This document shows positions 36,085 to 49,322 of a DNA stretch of 64,000 bases, piece by piece. The stretch spans positions 186,001 to 250,000 of the forward strand of contig JAIUCV010000118.1 of NCBI GenBank assembly GCA_026724425.1. The letters run 5' to 3'. Both the position numbers and the translations under genes were made by a program. Position 1 is the stretch's first letter; the number at the start of each line of letters is the position of its first letter. This DNA is from Erythrophleum ivorense (Eukaryota; Streptophyta; Magnoliopsida; Fabales; Fabaceae). A model generated the notes under the pieces. It was not told where the DNA came from. It made no database searches and saw nothing but the letters and a program-made list of their open reading frames with translations.

Positions 36085-36315
36085 AGCTACAGCCTAGCTA
36101 TAGCGAATGTACCTGCTCGCTATAGCGAGAAATGGTCTAGCTATAGCGAGACTGCCTTCTAGCTATAGCGAGAAAGCTTCTAGCTATAGCGAGTTCGGGC
36201 ACCACCATACAAAATCCAGGGAGTTTCTCGCCGTAGCGAACGCCATAGCGAAGGCAGAGTTCTGGGACTTATTCGAGCTCGCCATAGCGAGGGTTATGGC
36301 TCGCTATAGCGAGGG
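36085..36315 (+). promoter_or_regulatory. Palindrome array, core GCTATAGC
   Basis: About nine variants of CTCGCTATAGCGAG lie in 230 bp. Perfect 14-bp palindromes are at 36116-36129 and 36300-36313; others read CTAGCTATAGCGAG, CTCGCCGTAGCGAA or CTCGCCATAGCGAG. Spacing is irregular (about 20-50 bp). The array lies at LTR offset 115-345, upstream of the leader. Confidence 0.92.
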
Positions 36316-36424
36316 TTAGTCCGGAAAAGCGTGAAAATAGAGAATTTGACTTTTTAAACCATCCCAACTCATTCTTTTACTCTGTAACCGACTTAAGCTC
36401 ACTTTAAGAGAGAGAAAAGGGCGG

Positions 36425-36474
36425 AGGAGAGAGAGAGAAGCTTAGGAGAGGAAGGAAGAACAAGAAAGGTAAGG
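36425..36474 (+). promoter_or_regulatory. Purine-rich leader and donor-like site, family 4
   Basis: GGAGGAGAGAGAGAGAAGC and GAGGAAGGAAGAACAAGAAAG lead to AAAG/GTAAGG (junction 36468/36469). GA-rich exon ends act as splicing enhancers in plants and animals, so the pairing is suggestive. Predicted intron 36469-37404, 936 nt. Confidence 0.5.
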
Positions 36475-37355
36475 AATTCTATGGCTTTTCTCTTAGTATG
36501 TTACTCTTCTCCCCTTATCCTCTCTTCCCACGGTTTTAATAGTTAAAGTAGTCATGTTTTGAGCTTGGTTCAGAGGAGGGAGAGTGGAAAACCACTCTTA
36601 AGGGAGGTTAGAAGTCATGTAGCCTTCTCTTCCTTGCTTTCTCTTCTTAAGAGTTGAGAAAAGAGAGGGATAGCTCATGGACCCTAGTGAGAGGAAAAGA
36701 CCTAGAGTGAGAAGCTCAGTAGAGCTGATTAGAAGTGAGCCCTAGCTTAAGAATTAAGTATTGAAGTATTGATTCCATGCTTTTGTGTGGTTAGGCTCAA
36801 GAGAAACTCTCCCATCTAGAAGTTTTTGTGAAACCAACAAGGGAGGAGACCATTGACAGAGCAAGTAGTAAATAGCCAACAAAGGTAGTTCTCTCCACTT
36901 TCTCTCATGCATAATTGTGTGTTTACATTGTCTTGCATGTGTGTATGAAGGATATGAGCTATGAGAAGTGTGTTAGCGTGATTATATGTATGATTGAGAT
37001 GATGTTTTAAATGCTTGATTGGTTTGCTTGAGGAAATGGGAAAGCCAATAACCCTATAGCCAAGGTGAGGATGAGCCGAAGCCCCAAGTTGGTTGAGCCA
37101 TGTCTCCCAAAAGTGAGGTAGACTCCCAAAGAGTAAGGGTGAGTCTAAGTACCTCTAAAGTATGGGAAGGCAAATCCAAAAGCCATAAGGGAAGGGTGAG
37201 GCCGATCCAAGTACTCAGCGAGCTCTTGAATGTTATCCATGGCCATTTCACATGTTTTAAATGTTTTCATCATGTTTTATATGCTAACATGCCATACATA
37301 CATAATGAGACTTGTTGCATGCAATATATGTATGTTTGAATGAGAGTTGAACTAC

Positions 37356-37404
37356 TGAGATTCCATGAATCTCACCCTCCCTCTCCATCATCCAACCATG
37401 CCAG
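37356..37404 (+). promoter_or_regulatory. Hairpin plus 3' splice-site-like motif, family 4
   Basis: TGAGATTCCATGAATCTCA is a perfect 8-bp stem with a CAT loop. CCCTCCCTCTCC follows, then CCAAC and GCCAG/GTGG with AG at 37403-37404. The GG-CC flank after the acceptor also resembles family 1 (CTAGGTGGGCC). Confidence 0.68.
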
Positions 37405-39427
37405 GTGGCCCAAGTGAGATAAGGGATGGGAGCAACCACCACCAAGCATGAGGCTAGGGATAGAGATGAAGAAGAATGTAAAGAATTCTTGTATATGGAT
37501 CTTGTACATGAGATGTAAATGATGTATATGATGTATTTCCTCATAGTTTTGTAAACCATGTATATATTAATGATGAATGTATGAGAATGAGATTTATGAT
37601 GAATGAAAGAGCATGGTTGAATGAGAAAGAACCAATGATAGCCTAGTAAATATGGGTGCATAAGTGGGCATGGGGTAGTGAGTTTCCCCAATCTGAGTTA
37701 TTAGACACTTGAGGCATGATTGATAGCTCCTATAGATGCTTTCTCATGTGCTCAAAGAGTCATAGAAGTAGAAAACTTAAGATTGGACCCCATTAGCCAC
37801 ACTTTTGGCCAAGAAAGGGCCTCTTTGCACATGATGTCATGGAATAGCCATATGACCTCTTTTAGCTATGAGATTTGACATGTAGCTAGATTATGTTTAG
37901 AGCTTTCTGGAAAGCTAGAGTTCATGTCAAATAGAGGTCTATAGCATTTTCTATGATTTATCAAAGTTGACATCAGAAATTCGGATTTCAGAAAATCACT
38001 GTTCATTTGGTCAATTTAGAAATCATGTCATCCGAGGGGCAAACGTAGTCCAATGGCTACAAAATTTTATACACAGAAACTAGATGGTCACAGCGACTTG
38101 TAGGAACCAGAAGCACCTCATTTAGAGGTCCAGAGAGGAAGTTATGCAATTTCGAAGTTCCTGCCCAGAATCAGACACCCAACCAGACCCGAGGTACTGT
38201 TTCATCGGTTTCCGGGAAATTGGCTAGGTGAACTGATCTGGAGATATTTTTCTCCTCTAGCTAACATCCACATCTTTCCATAGAGATAGAGTTTATGAGC
38301 ATTGGATTTTTTTGGAATTAGTTAGACATTTTCAAAGTCCATATCAGTAAACTGTGACAGCAAAGAAGCCCCCCTGACCAGTGAACTATTTCGATGTTGA
38401 ACGCAGAATGAGTGAGAGATTGAGACTTCTAAGTATTTTTAGCATGAAGTAGACGTCTCAAATTTTCTATAATGACCCAGATCATGTAGATACGATTTTT
38501 CTGCATTTAGTTATGAATTTCCAAAGTTAGCCCAGAAAAGAAGCAAAATCTGCCACTAGCGAAAATGCATGTCTCCAATCCCTTTTTGCCTTCCATGAGT
38601 TCTAAGCATATAGTAGGGATTGAAATAAGTCTCAAAAGAGTAATTGAGCAAGAGGAATCAGAGAGAGGGCTCAACCGGTCCATGTTACTTCTAAGTGGAG
38701 CTCTACCCACACATAGTGCCATAGAGAAAGTAAGCATAAGGTAAAGAAAGTGTCTCCCTTATGAGTTCCGCATTGCCATACGGGCTAGAGAGCACGTTGG
38801 GTATGAGCTAGAGGTCAAGGTGTCACAAAGAAGGTGGTGGAAACCCTAGCTTCCAAGAGACCTCCGAATTTACTTCTTATGTTTTGTTTTTCTACAGAAT
38901 AGAGGGAGCGGCTGAAGGTGTGTAGGATTTAGTTAGGTTTAAGTTAGGTCCTAAATGGGTTATGGGTTGACCCAAAAGCCCACATCCATGAGTTTCATAA
39001 TTTATGCTTATTGGGCTAGATTTCATAAGTTTGGTTACAAAATTCTAATTGGGTTTAGCCAAATTTCAAGAGTCACTCTAATTTGGGTCTGTATAATCAA
39101 TGTTGGGCTAACTATAAGACTTTATGTAAGTTGGGTCTTAGGCCTCTATCTCACTAAATCAGATTGGGCCATTACTAGGTGCTTTCTCTTGGGCCAATCT
39201 TACAATAAGAAGTTAGGTCTACACTCATAGGCATTAGACCTCCATTAGTCTCTAGCCATGGCCTACTTAATTTAATTTAGGCCTAAATGAGGTTTTTAAC
39301 CCAATTAAATCTCAAACCTATATTAATAATTTATTTCTCTATAATTCCCATTCACATAACTTATCTAATTATTCTTAATTGGTTTAGATCCATGATTAAC
39401 ACCTTAATTAAATTTTCAGATGTTACA

Positions 39428-39479
39428 AAGGTGCCATCTTTGTCTGAGAGTAATTCTAGACTATATGCCCAGCTTCCAC
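39428..39479 (-). other. Short internal remnant of the old Gypsy element
   Basis: Sequence between the family-3 LTR and the recognisable gag. No zinc knuckle or other motif is readable. It presumably continues the decayed gag. Confidence 0.35.
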
Positions 39480-40122
39480 ACTTTTGAAACACGTCCCCTT
39501 TGATAGCTATCCTCTATTGGGCTGAATTCTCTTCCCTTTCTACCTTTTTCTTATTATCTTTCTTGTTGCTAATAGCTATATATCATCTTGTCTCAGTCTT
39601 TTAAATTCTAGGGTTTCCTTCTGACTAACCCCTAGCAGCAATATATCTTTTAAATTACTTTTAATCACTCTATTAAACTCTAGAAGAGCATTAAAAGTTC
39701 TAACTCTCTATGGAGTAACTCTGTCTTTGATGGAGGGCTTCAATCCTTTCTTAAAACATTCACATCTCCACTTTTCATCATCACATTTTTGTAGGTAGGA
39801 GGAGTACATAGACAATTCAATGAATTTAGCCACATACTAATTGGCTGCCATCTCTTCCATCTACTTTAAATTAATAAAATCCATCTCTTTTTCATTTCTA
39901 TATGAACTAGGAATATACTTTTCATAGAATTCAATTAAGAAATTCTCCCAGTTAATAGGAATATTTTTAGTCTGCAAAATCATCTCTATGTTACGCCACC
40001 AATGATCTGTTTATTTCTCTAACATAAATATGGCTCACATGGTTTTCTTTTCAAAAGTACAACCCATTACTTTGAAGATCTTTTCCAGCTACATGATCCA
40101 TGCCTCAACCTTTTATGCATCT
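39480..40122 (-). pseudogene. gag: Gypsy gag, C-terminal half (split gene, part 2)
   Basis: On the minus strand the frame reads KVEAWIM-stop-LEKIFKVMGCTFEKK, then WWRNIE, NWENFLIEFYEKYIPSSYRN, EKEMDFINLK, YVAKFIELS and FKKGLKPSIKD, the standard capsid core of Gypsy gag. Stops fall where Gln or Trp is expected (TAG, TAA, TGA). The frame continues without a shift from the N-terminal half at 57402-57793 when the insertion and one CATC(T/C) copy are removed. It overlaps in type with the gag at the left edge (FEKGLKPEIKD). Confidence 0.87.
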
Positions 40123-41770
40123 TGTAATACCATAACTATATAGGGCTCAATTCATAGCAAAATTAGCATATAACACTCCTTAGCATGAAATCCACACTTT
40201 TAGTAGTGGAATTATGCGACATTGAATGCTCAAATAATTCATTCTTGGTTGTATGGACCATGTGAGCTTACCAAAATCATTTTCCATCCATAACATATTT
40301 ATTCAAGTAGAATTATCACAAATTAAAGCTCACAATTCGGGTCCAAGCCATAGAACTCAAAATGCACCATCACACTTACAATTTCCATGAAAATCCATAT
40401 TCTGATATAAATTTTAGAAAATCATAATTAATTCTAAAAAAAATAAAAATCATGCAAATTATATCATTCTGGAAAGCTATAGATGTGATCTAACTACCAT
40501 AAAAATTTTAGAAACAACTGGGTTTACCCCACAAAAATTGATGGAATAGTACATCACGTCACTGATGCATCCTACAACTGAACTCAAACTTTAAAAATTT
40601 ATTTCTCCCCCTACAAAATTCCAAGTGAGGTGCTTTCAATGGCTATAGAAAGCGTATGATGTCTAATTTATACCAATAAAATTTCACGAGTATTAGACTT
40701 CATTTGGCCCTCAAGTGACATAGAAATGCAAACTGACCATATGAATAGTAACTAGGACAATTTTACATAATTTGGCCGACTTTGAAAATTCATAATAAAT
40801 TCTCTAGAGCTCCAAATTCAGTACTTTTTTAGCTATGTGAAAATCTCTAGGTGAGACCTATAATCATGCCAAATTTCATGCCCAAAATCATTCATTTGGT
40901 TAGACTTTGGCTCAGCTCAAGATTATGTCACTTTTGAAACTATAAAGGGGTCAATTATGCACCAAATGCTCTTCCAATGATTTCACAACCATTTGAGTAT
41001 ATCCAAAAGCATAAACACAACCTATGAGAGCATCCAAAATGATCTAAATCATTATGTATCTCAAAACCAACTTCCTACTTGAATCCATGCACATGTGCAT
41101 AAGGGCTTTATGATGCCAAAAATCTATATAACCATTCATTTGATTTCAAAAATGACACATACATAACAGTTACATGTATTTAAGAATGCTCAAAGTTTTA
41201 CATCACATACATATCCTATAATAATAAACTTTGACATCAAAATGTAAAATTTCCTAAATTATTGCCAAAGTACTAGTTTTCAAAGTGCTTGGCCTCCATG
41301 TCTTGCTCCACTTTGCTCCCCTAGACATGATTAGACATATGTGGGAAAGAGTGAGGTTCTAAGAATCCCAATAGCTCTTTTACCCTTTCAAGCATACATA
41401 CATGGCATGTTTTCAAGTCAAAGAATGCAAGTATGTCATAAAAGCTTCTAAAAACATTCATAAGCATACTTCCATGTCACATAGGTTCTTACAAATCAAA
41501 TATAGGCTCTAAAGGATATTGGTTTAGTTTCACCCAACTTCCTTAGGATTTTTAAATTTGCCTCACCCACTTTAAGGGGCTTTTAATTTAGCCTCACTCT
41601 CTTTTGAGACTTTTGGCTTTGTCTCACCTATTCTTAGGGATTTTTGGCATCTTCTCACCCACTTAAGCCATCATGCATTCAAAAGCATATTTCAAAAAGT
41701 ATAATGGTACCACAACATTTCATCAAAAGCTATAAACATATCTCATGGTCATACACACAAGCATCCAATG

Positions 41771-41891
41771 ACCACTAAAAATCCAAGACATGCATGTGAG
41801 AAAGGTTAAAGAGCTACCTTACACACAAGCATCTAATGACCACTAAAAATCTAAGACATGCATGTGAGAAAGGTTACAGAGCTACCTTGAA
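41771..41891 (-). repeat. Short tandem duplication inside the solo LTR
   Basis: The block from ATCTAATGACCACTAAAAAT through GACATGCATGTGAGAAAGG to GAGCTACCTT is present twice in tandem, about 41763-41820 and 41826-41887, nearly identical. It is more recent than the rest of the decay in this LTR. Confidence 0.75.
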
Positions 41892-42286
41892 TAAAAAAAT
41901 CACAACTTCCTTCCTTAGTCTTTTCTTTCCCCTTGTTGGCCACACACACAAAACTAGGTAGAGCTTGATTCACTTAACTTAGATACATCAAATGAGATAT
42001 AATTACATAATTAGAACAAGTTCTAGCTTCACACAAACTCTATGCAATCTTAATTTATTTTAAGACATGGTTATGGTTCATATAAGTGCATAATGAAGCA
42101 ACCCCTAAGATTCATGGTCTTAGCTCCAAAGTCTCATTCAATCTAAATCTCTTGACTCCATTTAGACTCCTTGGAGTCATCACACATTCAATTCAAGGAG
42201 CCTAGATCTAAGTTGCTTCTTCATGTCTTCAAAAGGAATTTAAACCTCCATCTCATAAACCATGATTTCTAAATTCAAACCAATGT

Positions 42287-45200
42287 TGTAACACTATAAA
42301 TTCTAGCTTATTTCATAACATTCATAAGCTTCACATCATCATTTCCATGAGAGCACATGAAAAAGGGACAAAAAATAATGGGTTTATTTGCGTTGCATCA
42401 TACTTAAAAATTACAATCGGTGTCACGTGAACCGTGTGAACTCATACTTTACATTCTCATATTTAATTACATCAAAACAACTCGTTTGCATCACAAAATT
42501 ATGCCCACAACTCATGAAAACCGAAATGAAGCATGGAATATAGAGATTTATTCTTGGCCAGATTTGCTCCAGTTTCTGACCAGACTTTGGAAAATCATAA
42601 TTAAATCTAGAAAAATCAAAATCATGCAATCTTGGTCACTATGGGAAGCTATGGATGTCTACTTCATACTAAAAATATGCCTAGACCATAACATTCATCA
42701 CAAAGGATGTTTGACATCCAAAATGGTCCAGAGGTCAGAATGCATTTTGGAACTGATACAAAATTCTGCAAAAAACTTTGAAAATGTCCAATTAATTCCA
42801 CAAAAATCTAATTCATGCAAATGATACCAATATGGAAATTTATGAATGTTAACTAGAGAGAAAAAATATCTCTAGACCAGTTCACCAAGCTTAGACATCG
42901 GAATTCAATGGAATAGTACCTCTGGTTGGGCAAGATTACTGATACTGGACAGAAATTTCAAAAATTAATATCTCCCTTTCTAGACCTCCAAATGAGGTGC
43001 TTCCAGTTAGCATGAGTCACTATGATTGTCTACTTTCTCTATATAAAATTCGTGGCAATTTGACATCATTTGAGACTTGTGTGATAGAATGCAAATTCGG
43101 ACCAAATGAATAGTGCAGCAGACCAAAACAATAAAAATAGCCAACTTTGAAAATCATCAAATATTCTGTAGACCTCCAAAAATTATGATCTTTAGCTTCC
43201 CAAAAAGCTCTTAATGAGACCTAATTGCATGCCAAATCTTAGATCAATAACTCATTTGGCCAAAAAGTGATATAAGGTTCTATTATGGTCAATTTTGGCT
43301 CCATATGAGGTACCAAAATTGCCAAATGGCTTTCCCTTAGTTGTGGCACCTTTTGGGCAAGTCTAAAAGTACATTTATGACTTTTGTGAGCTGCCCAAAT
43401 GGTCCCCAAACCTCATGCATCTCATTTTAACCATTTAACCCATACTTATGCACATTTACATCAAACTCTCAAATTGCATACTTTGGCGTTACACACTCAA
43501 AATATACGCTAGAGGTTATACATCATATCCATACATTTAAACATCACATAATATCATATTTACACATGTCTCAAGGGTTATAGGCTATTTACAACATCAT
43601 ATACATCATGAACCATCATTATGGTTCCAAAATGGCAAAGGCTAAGTGTATGGTTGTCAATTTTCCTTCTTTATTGTTGTTGGCTCCCATTGCCATAGCT
43701 AGTTAGTCCACCTAGCATGTTAGAGCATTAGAGAGGAGGGGATGAGATTCAAAGAATCCCAATAGCTCATCTCCCATTCAATCATACATAATATGTGCAA
43801 AGGAAGCCTTACAAATGCATGCATGGAGAAAATGGAAGTCATGGACATTTAAAAAGCAAGCTTGGCATATGAACAAATCATACAAGACATTCAAGAGCTC
43901 ACCAAGTGTTCGGATTGGCCTCACACTTCTCTTCATGGATTTTGGACTTGCTTTCCCCATTCTTTGAGAGCTTTGGACTCAACCATACTCTTGGGAGCCC
44001 ACTTTGCTTTTGGGAGACTCTTTACTTTGTCTCAACCAAGCTCATCCTCACCATGGTAAAGAGTTCTTGGCCTCTCCATACTCAAGTAAACTCAAACAAA
44101 CATCATGTATTCATTTGGAAACATAACATGGCATCAAGAATCATGGCATATAAAGGCATGCTAGCATACTTTTCATAGCTTGAAAATACACATACACACA
44201 TTTTAAAACAAGCTAAACAAACATCCATGTATGAGAGAAGGTGGAGAGAGCTACCTTACACACAATTACACACTTTTCCTTTTGGATTCAAGCCTCCTTT
44301 TTCGGCCACACACCCACAAATTGGTGGAGATGGTTTCTCTTGGCCTAGATACTATTTATGGAAGCTAATTAGGTTCATGAAGCAATCTCTAAAGCCATAC
44401 AACTTGCTTAGACACTAGATTGCTCTATAGGCTCCATTATGGTCCATAATTGCACCTAATGAAGCAACACCCCTCAAATGATTTCTAGGCTCCATTCTTT
44501 CCTTTCAAATATGATTCTTGACTCCTTTTAAGCCTCTTGGAGTCATTACACTATTAAAACAAAGGGTCTAACATCATATTGCTTCTTTAGGTCATAATAT
44601 GGAACTTAAGGTACCAAATCACTTTCTATGAGTTCTAAATTTTTTCCAAGGCCTCCCCTCATTTTTATTCATCAAATATGACTCAAGAATGACCTTAGAA
44701 ATATTTAAAACTCTCCCTAGCACCATGAACATGGTTTGGCCAAGACATAGCATGGTTTAGGGCTTCTTGGAGATTTCTTTGTTTTCTTGAAGAAGGAACT
44801 TATGGGGAACATCTTAGGTGTCTTAAGAACTCATTTAAACTCTTACTTAGACCTAAGAATCATCACATAAGTTCAGAATTTGGAAGGTGCACATAAAACC
44901 CTAAGTTTTGCATCTTGAATTCCAATGACTATTTCATGGTTTTCTTTGCATATTCTTATTCCTCTCCATCAAATATCTAAGATTCATGCTTGATTGGGCT
45001 TTAAAATCATATCCTTCTATGGCTCCTAGGGTTAGGCGAAATGGAGAGGAAGAGTGATGGAAGATGTCAACCATAGGATGCATTTTTACTTTGTTTCCTT
45101 GCTTAGTTTGGCTTCAATCTTGCTTTCTCCAAGCTCCTCTCTTCAAATCCGAAATTTCCCTTGAATTTCTCCCTTGAATCAGATTTATAAACTTCATTTT

Positions 45201-46000
45201 AAGCCAAGGAAAGAAAGGAGAAGGGAGGAGAGGAGGTGTGGATGAAGAAAAGCAAGGAAAATCACCATGAAAATATACCTTAAGCTTGGTTTTCTTCCTC
45301 CTTCTTCTTCCTCTCTTGGGTGCCTCTCCCTTAGGGTTTTGCTTCTGATTTGGGGCTGGAAAATCTGAAGTGAAATGAGGGCAAGTGTGAGGCGCCGCCT
45401 ATATATAACTAAGGCAAAGTGAGTTTTTCAAAATTCCAATTTTGCCCTCCATGCTTTGCATTTTCATTTCTCCTTCATTTTAGCTCCTTTTTGAGAACTG
45501 TCTTTTCCATTATAAAATTTAGGTTCTCAATTAAGAAAAATGCCTTTGGAATCACTCAAATCAGAGCTAAAATCTTTACGAATGAATCCATCAAAGTTCA
45601 GACACATTGACATTGGAAAACGTCCACCGGAGGGGATTTAACTATCTCGGGGCTTTCCATGGTTTTCAGGGCCTCTGAGAACCTCGAAGAACTCAAAAAT
45701 TTCATTGAAAAAGCCCTCTTATGTAAATTCCAAAATTTGCTCAAAATTATGAAAATGTCATTACGTTTCGTAGGCTTTTCGTAAGAAATTCTTTCTTTAT
45801 TCTAGCTCCATTTTTCTTTTCCGTCTAAGCCTGAGATTCTCATTTTTAGGAGTCTAGAATACTTTCCAAATTTTTTGGGACTTTAACTACATCATTTCGG
45901 GGGACTTCCTTTTGTATCCGGTAAGTTTCGTTTATTGACAGAGAAACTGTACATTACGTTTCTCACGTTTTCTCTGGTTTTCAGAGAACTGGATATTACA
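42287..46000 (-). mobile_element. Solo LTR, family 1 (canonical subtype)
   Basis: 3714 bp on the minus strand, TGTAATATCC...GTGTTACA, with flanks AATGT (42282-42286) and AATGC (46001-46005), 4/5 match. No primer-binding site follows, so it is a solo LTR. It has TATATATA at 45400-45407, a rich purine leader, AAG/GTATAT donor-like site near 45280, and the hairpin at 43743-43761. The TTGTCGACAA module is absent; the canonical U3 start is present instead. Confidence 0.9.
43743..43761 (-). promoter_or_regulatory. Hairpin, family 1, reverse copy
   Basis: TGAGATTCAAAGAATCCCA on the plus strand, the exact complement of the hairpin at 10707-10725. The acceptor-like CTAG/GTGG lies downstream on the minus strand near 43710-43718 (plus strand CCACCTAGCATG). 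Confidence 0.65.
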
Positions 46001-46180
46001 AATGCTTCCATTGATGTTTATTAATCATATCTAAGCCATTTCCATATTTAGAATTAATTAAAACTCTCTCTAGGTGCTACTTCTAGCCTTAGCCGAGACA
46101 CGCTCAAGGAATTGGACCTATGGAGTTTGCTTGATATTTCTTAGGGAATAGGCACTTGTGAAGCTTTTTAGATGTCTTAG

Positions 46181-49100
46181 TGTAACATCTGATTTTTTGA
46201 AAATCCAATAAAATGTAAGGAAACGCGAGAAATGTAGCATATGGTTTCTTCATCAACGTACGAAATTTACCAGATACAAAAGGAAGTCCCCCACATAGAA
46301 TAAATTGAGGTCTAATAAAATTAGAATAATATTCTAGATCATAAATAATGATGAGTCAAGGCCAGAGGTGTCCTAAAATTGGGGCTAAAATAGATGAAAA
46401 AAAAAGAGATCAGAAAAATTTCCCGTAGAGCCTCCAAAGTCAAGTATGAAGGAGCCAGAGACTAAAATGCAAAGAAAAGTTATATGTCGGGCAAAATGTA
46501 TAAATTGCCCTAAAGTTCAGGGAACCCTAGTTTCACCCTCTATTCGTGGCTTTAAGCACGAATATCAAAAAATCGGACAAGAATCTCATAAATCCGTGAC
46601 CCACAGTTAAACTCAGTTTGATGAGATGGGTCCAATGATGCCAAGTTGTCTGGATGGCCGGGCAGGATTCGATCTGGGATCTGGTTATCCCGATCAGTAG
46701 CCATAAGCAAAATAGAAAAAGGAAGTTGTAACAACTATAGAAATAAAAATAGCTAAAGGGCTAAGAAACCTTGAAGGAGTTTCAGGGACAGAATTGCAGT
46801 AAATGAAAAGTTTATAGCACAATCACAATACATAATGGTGAAAATTACACCTACAGACCCGGGTGTCCGATTGACACCGAAATTTATGAGGATTGAGGTT
46901 AAGGGCCCGTGACCCATGTTTGAAGCTTAATATGGCAGAAAGTAGAGGAAATAATGTTCATAAATTTTAGAAAGTCTAAAGGTAGGTATTGTACCGTAAA
47001 GCCTTAATCGAGCCCAGATACCGATTGTTAGACTGCTGTAAGGCCCAATAGCTGATTCCAAAGGCCCAAAAGAGAAAAGAAGATATAATTAGAGTTTTAA
47101 AGAAGGTGAAACCCAAATATAAATTTAAAATGAAAAAGAAAGGAGAAAAGGATTTTAGTTATTTTAAAGAATTAACCATGGTTAAGTTAGAAACTAACTA
47201 TGGTTGAGTTAAAAGTTGACCATGGTTGAGTTAAGAAATTAACCATGGTTACTATCCATAACTTAAGGGCTAAGGTAAGGCTTCCAAGTGTGTGCCCAAG
47301 AATTTTTGGAAGAAGATATTTAGTTATGAAATTAGAAAATCAAAAGGAGAAAAGGAATGGAAGGTTAAGATTTGATCTTGAAAAGGTTAATTCAAGGGTC
47401 CAAATTTAGTATGACCATTTAACTTCATTAGATTCATCTTCTTCACCTCCATTCCACCATTTCCACGCCACACACAAGGAAGAAAGAAAGAAAAATGTGA
47501 AGAGAAGGAGAGAGGGAGAAAAAGTGGAAGATGAAGTGAAACCAAGCAAAACTACCACCATTCTTCACCAAATTTCTTCATCTTCTCCATCCTCCAACCT
47601 TTTCCTCCAAAGGAAAGCTGCATATTCATCTTTTGTTCAAGGTGAAATGTTGCTCTAAGTGGGAAAAGAAAGGATTTTAGTGTGAGAAAAACAAAGGAAG
47701 CAAGGTTTAAGCTTAAAGAGTAAGTTTTCTCCATCTTATACTTGTAAATCACATGCTTTAAACTAGTTTTGTTAAACCCTAGCTATGAGTTATTTTTGGA
47801 CAGCATATGAATCATTAGAAATGGAGTTTATATGCTGAATATGAAGGCCTTGAAATGAAGTTTATATGTTGAACATGAAGGCCATATGAGCTTAGTTATT
47901 GTTGTTATGTGCTGAAACTTTAGAAAACACAAGGATTGTAATTTTTGGGAAAATAGAAAGCATGGGGAGATGCTGTCCAAATTTTGCCAAATCATGTATA
48001 CCAAATATTAAGTCCTAAAACATAAATGAAAAGGCTATGGAATTTTTAGAACCAAAGAAACACACTTTGAGCCTAAAACAGAGCTAGATTTTGTGATGAC
48101 CAAAACGTGATATTGGGGCTGGAATTTGATAATTTTATCCATTCCAATGGATTCAAAAGGGTGTTTTTAGCTAGGAATACCTATGGGAAAGCCCCCAAAG
48201 CTCATGGAATAAAATTCTTAAATTTTGGCTAAGAAATGCATATTATTCGGCCATAGTGAATGGGAAGGGAAGGAGTTAGATTTTTCCAATTCCAATGGTT
48301 CCATTAAGTTTAAAAGGGGTCATCCTATTTTAGAAGCTAAGGTTTATGTATTGATTGTAATGAATTATCATTATGATTATAGGGTTTGATGTTGTTTTGG
48401 GAACTCCAAAAGCAAGTAAACCGAGTCTCAAGGATTGAGAAGCAAAGTTTGCTAAGGTAGTAGTTTTCTTCTCTCTTTCTTTTTGTATGTTTGTATAATG
48501 ATGAGTGTTATGCTATATCAAGTTGTCATTTATGCTATAAGATTAGACATGTATGCTTAGATTGTGCTTGGCCTTGTATGAAATTCCTTGTATTGCTATG
48601 CGATATATGGCATTTTGACTGGCATCATGTTATGTACTTACATGCTTGCTTGTGAATGAGATTGGTTTACTACTACAGAGATTTCATAATCTCACCCCAA
48701 ATATAACCCATACTAGGTCCGAGTTCAAGCAAAGAAAGAGCAAAGAATATGGAAACATAAATCGAGGACCTTACTTTTATGCACCACATTTTGTTATGTA
48801 ATTAAATATTTTAGATTACTGTATGCATAAGTTGCATTATGATACTGTAAGGTACTCAGGTATGAAATAGATAGCCATGTATATACCTAACCCTGAAGTA
48901 AAAAGAGTATGACTAGCGTGCATAAGATGCAAGAATGCCTGTACTTATATAAAGGCAAAATAATAATAATAATAATAATATGACCAATGAAGGCTAAAAC
49001 TGTCCAATTTGTTGTAGTGGCAACTTTATATGAATTTATATGCACTCTGCTAAGTAAGTATTTTTCTCGTGTAAAGGGCTTAAAGAGCTTGAAATAGAGC

Positions 49101-49306
49101 CCTGAATTAACCTCATATGATTTTTCTATAATTAAGTATGTATTTTCAAAGGTAGATAAGAATTTGGAAATGACCAAATAAATAGTGAAATTGTATGAGG
49201 AAGTTTTAAAATGAAAATTTTGTATCAATTCAGGTTTCTGTTGACTTTTCTCAATAATATATGAGCTAATTGTAGTAGGAAAAGGGTTATAAAATAAGGT
49301 ATTATA
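46181..49306 (+). repeat. 5' LTR, family 2
   Basis: Starts TGTAACATCTG. Palindromes at 47172-47250, GTAAGT donor-like site 47720-47725, hairpin 48678-48693 (one outer pair lost: CAGAGATT in place of CTGAGATT), acceptor-like ACTAG/GTCC with AG at 48715-48716, and a short (TAA)6 run at 48961-48978. Lacks about 50 bp near 47990 present in the 3' LTR. Confidence 0.92.
47172..47250 (+). promoter_or_regulatory. Palindrome cluster, core AACCATGGTT
   Basis: Perfect 14-bp TTAACCATGGTTAA at 47172-47185, then CTAACTATGGTTGAG, TTGACCATGGTTGAG and TTAACCATGGTTAC. Same four-unit order as in the other family-2 LTRs. Confidence 0.88.
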
Positions 49307-49310
49307 TTTA

Positions 49311-49322
49311 TGGTATTAGAGC
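49311..49322 (+). other. Primer-binding site, tRNA-iMet type
   Basis: TGGTATTAGAGC, one mismatch to the complement of plant initiator tRNA-Met, 4 nt after the 5' LTR. Confidence 0.88.

Larger units (their letters stand above)
35971..38827 (+). mobile_element. Solo LTR, family 4
   Basis: 2857 bp, TGTAATAGCC...GGTGTCACA, with perfect target duplication AAGAA at 35966-35970 and 38828-38832. Contains a GCTATAGC palindrome array (36085-36315), a purine-rich leader, AAAG/GTAAGG at 36468/36469, degenerate repeats, a hairpin at 37356-37374 and an acceptor-like site at 37404. The donor context (AAAGGTAAGGAATT) is nearly identical to that in the family-1 LTR at 58819-58833. Confidence 0.93.
35246..39427 (-). 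repeat. LTR family 3 fragment, reverse, split by a solo LTR
   Basis: Two pieces, about 35246-35970 and 38833-39427, match the reverse complement of the first ~1.15 kb of the solo LTR at 20663. The right end is a true LTR start (TGTAACATCT on the minus strand at 39427). The left end is broken and joined to a primer-binding-site remnant at CTGAT (35246-35250). Confidence 0.85.

Noticed and set aside
36085..36315. Possible CRISPR-like array of spaced repeats
   Set aside because: The units are palindromic variants with irregular spacing, inside a plant LTR. There is no leader, no cas gene, and the spacers are not of uniform length.
37284..37691. 135-codon frame on the minus strand
   Set aside because: It runs antisense through the hairpin region of the family-4 solo LTR, with no recognisable motif. 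It is explained by LTR sequence.
42420..42824. 134-codon frame
   Set aside because: It lies within the 3' third of a solo LTR on the opposite strand. Composition is AT-driven and there is no domain.
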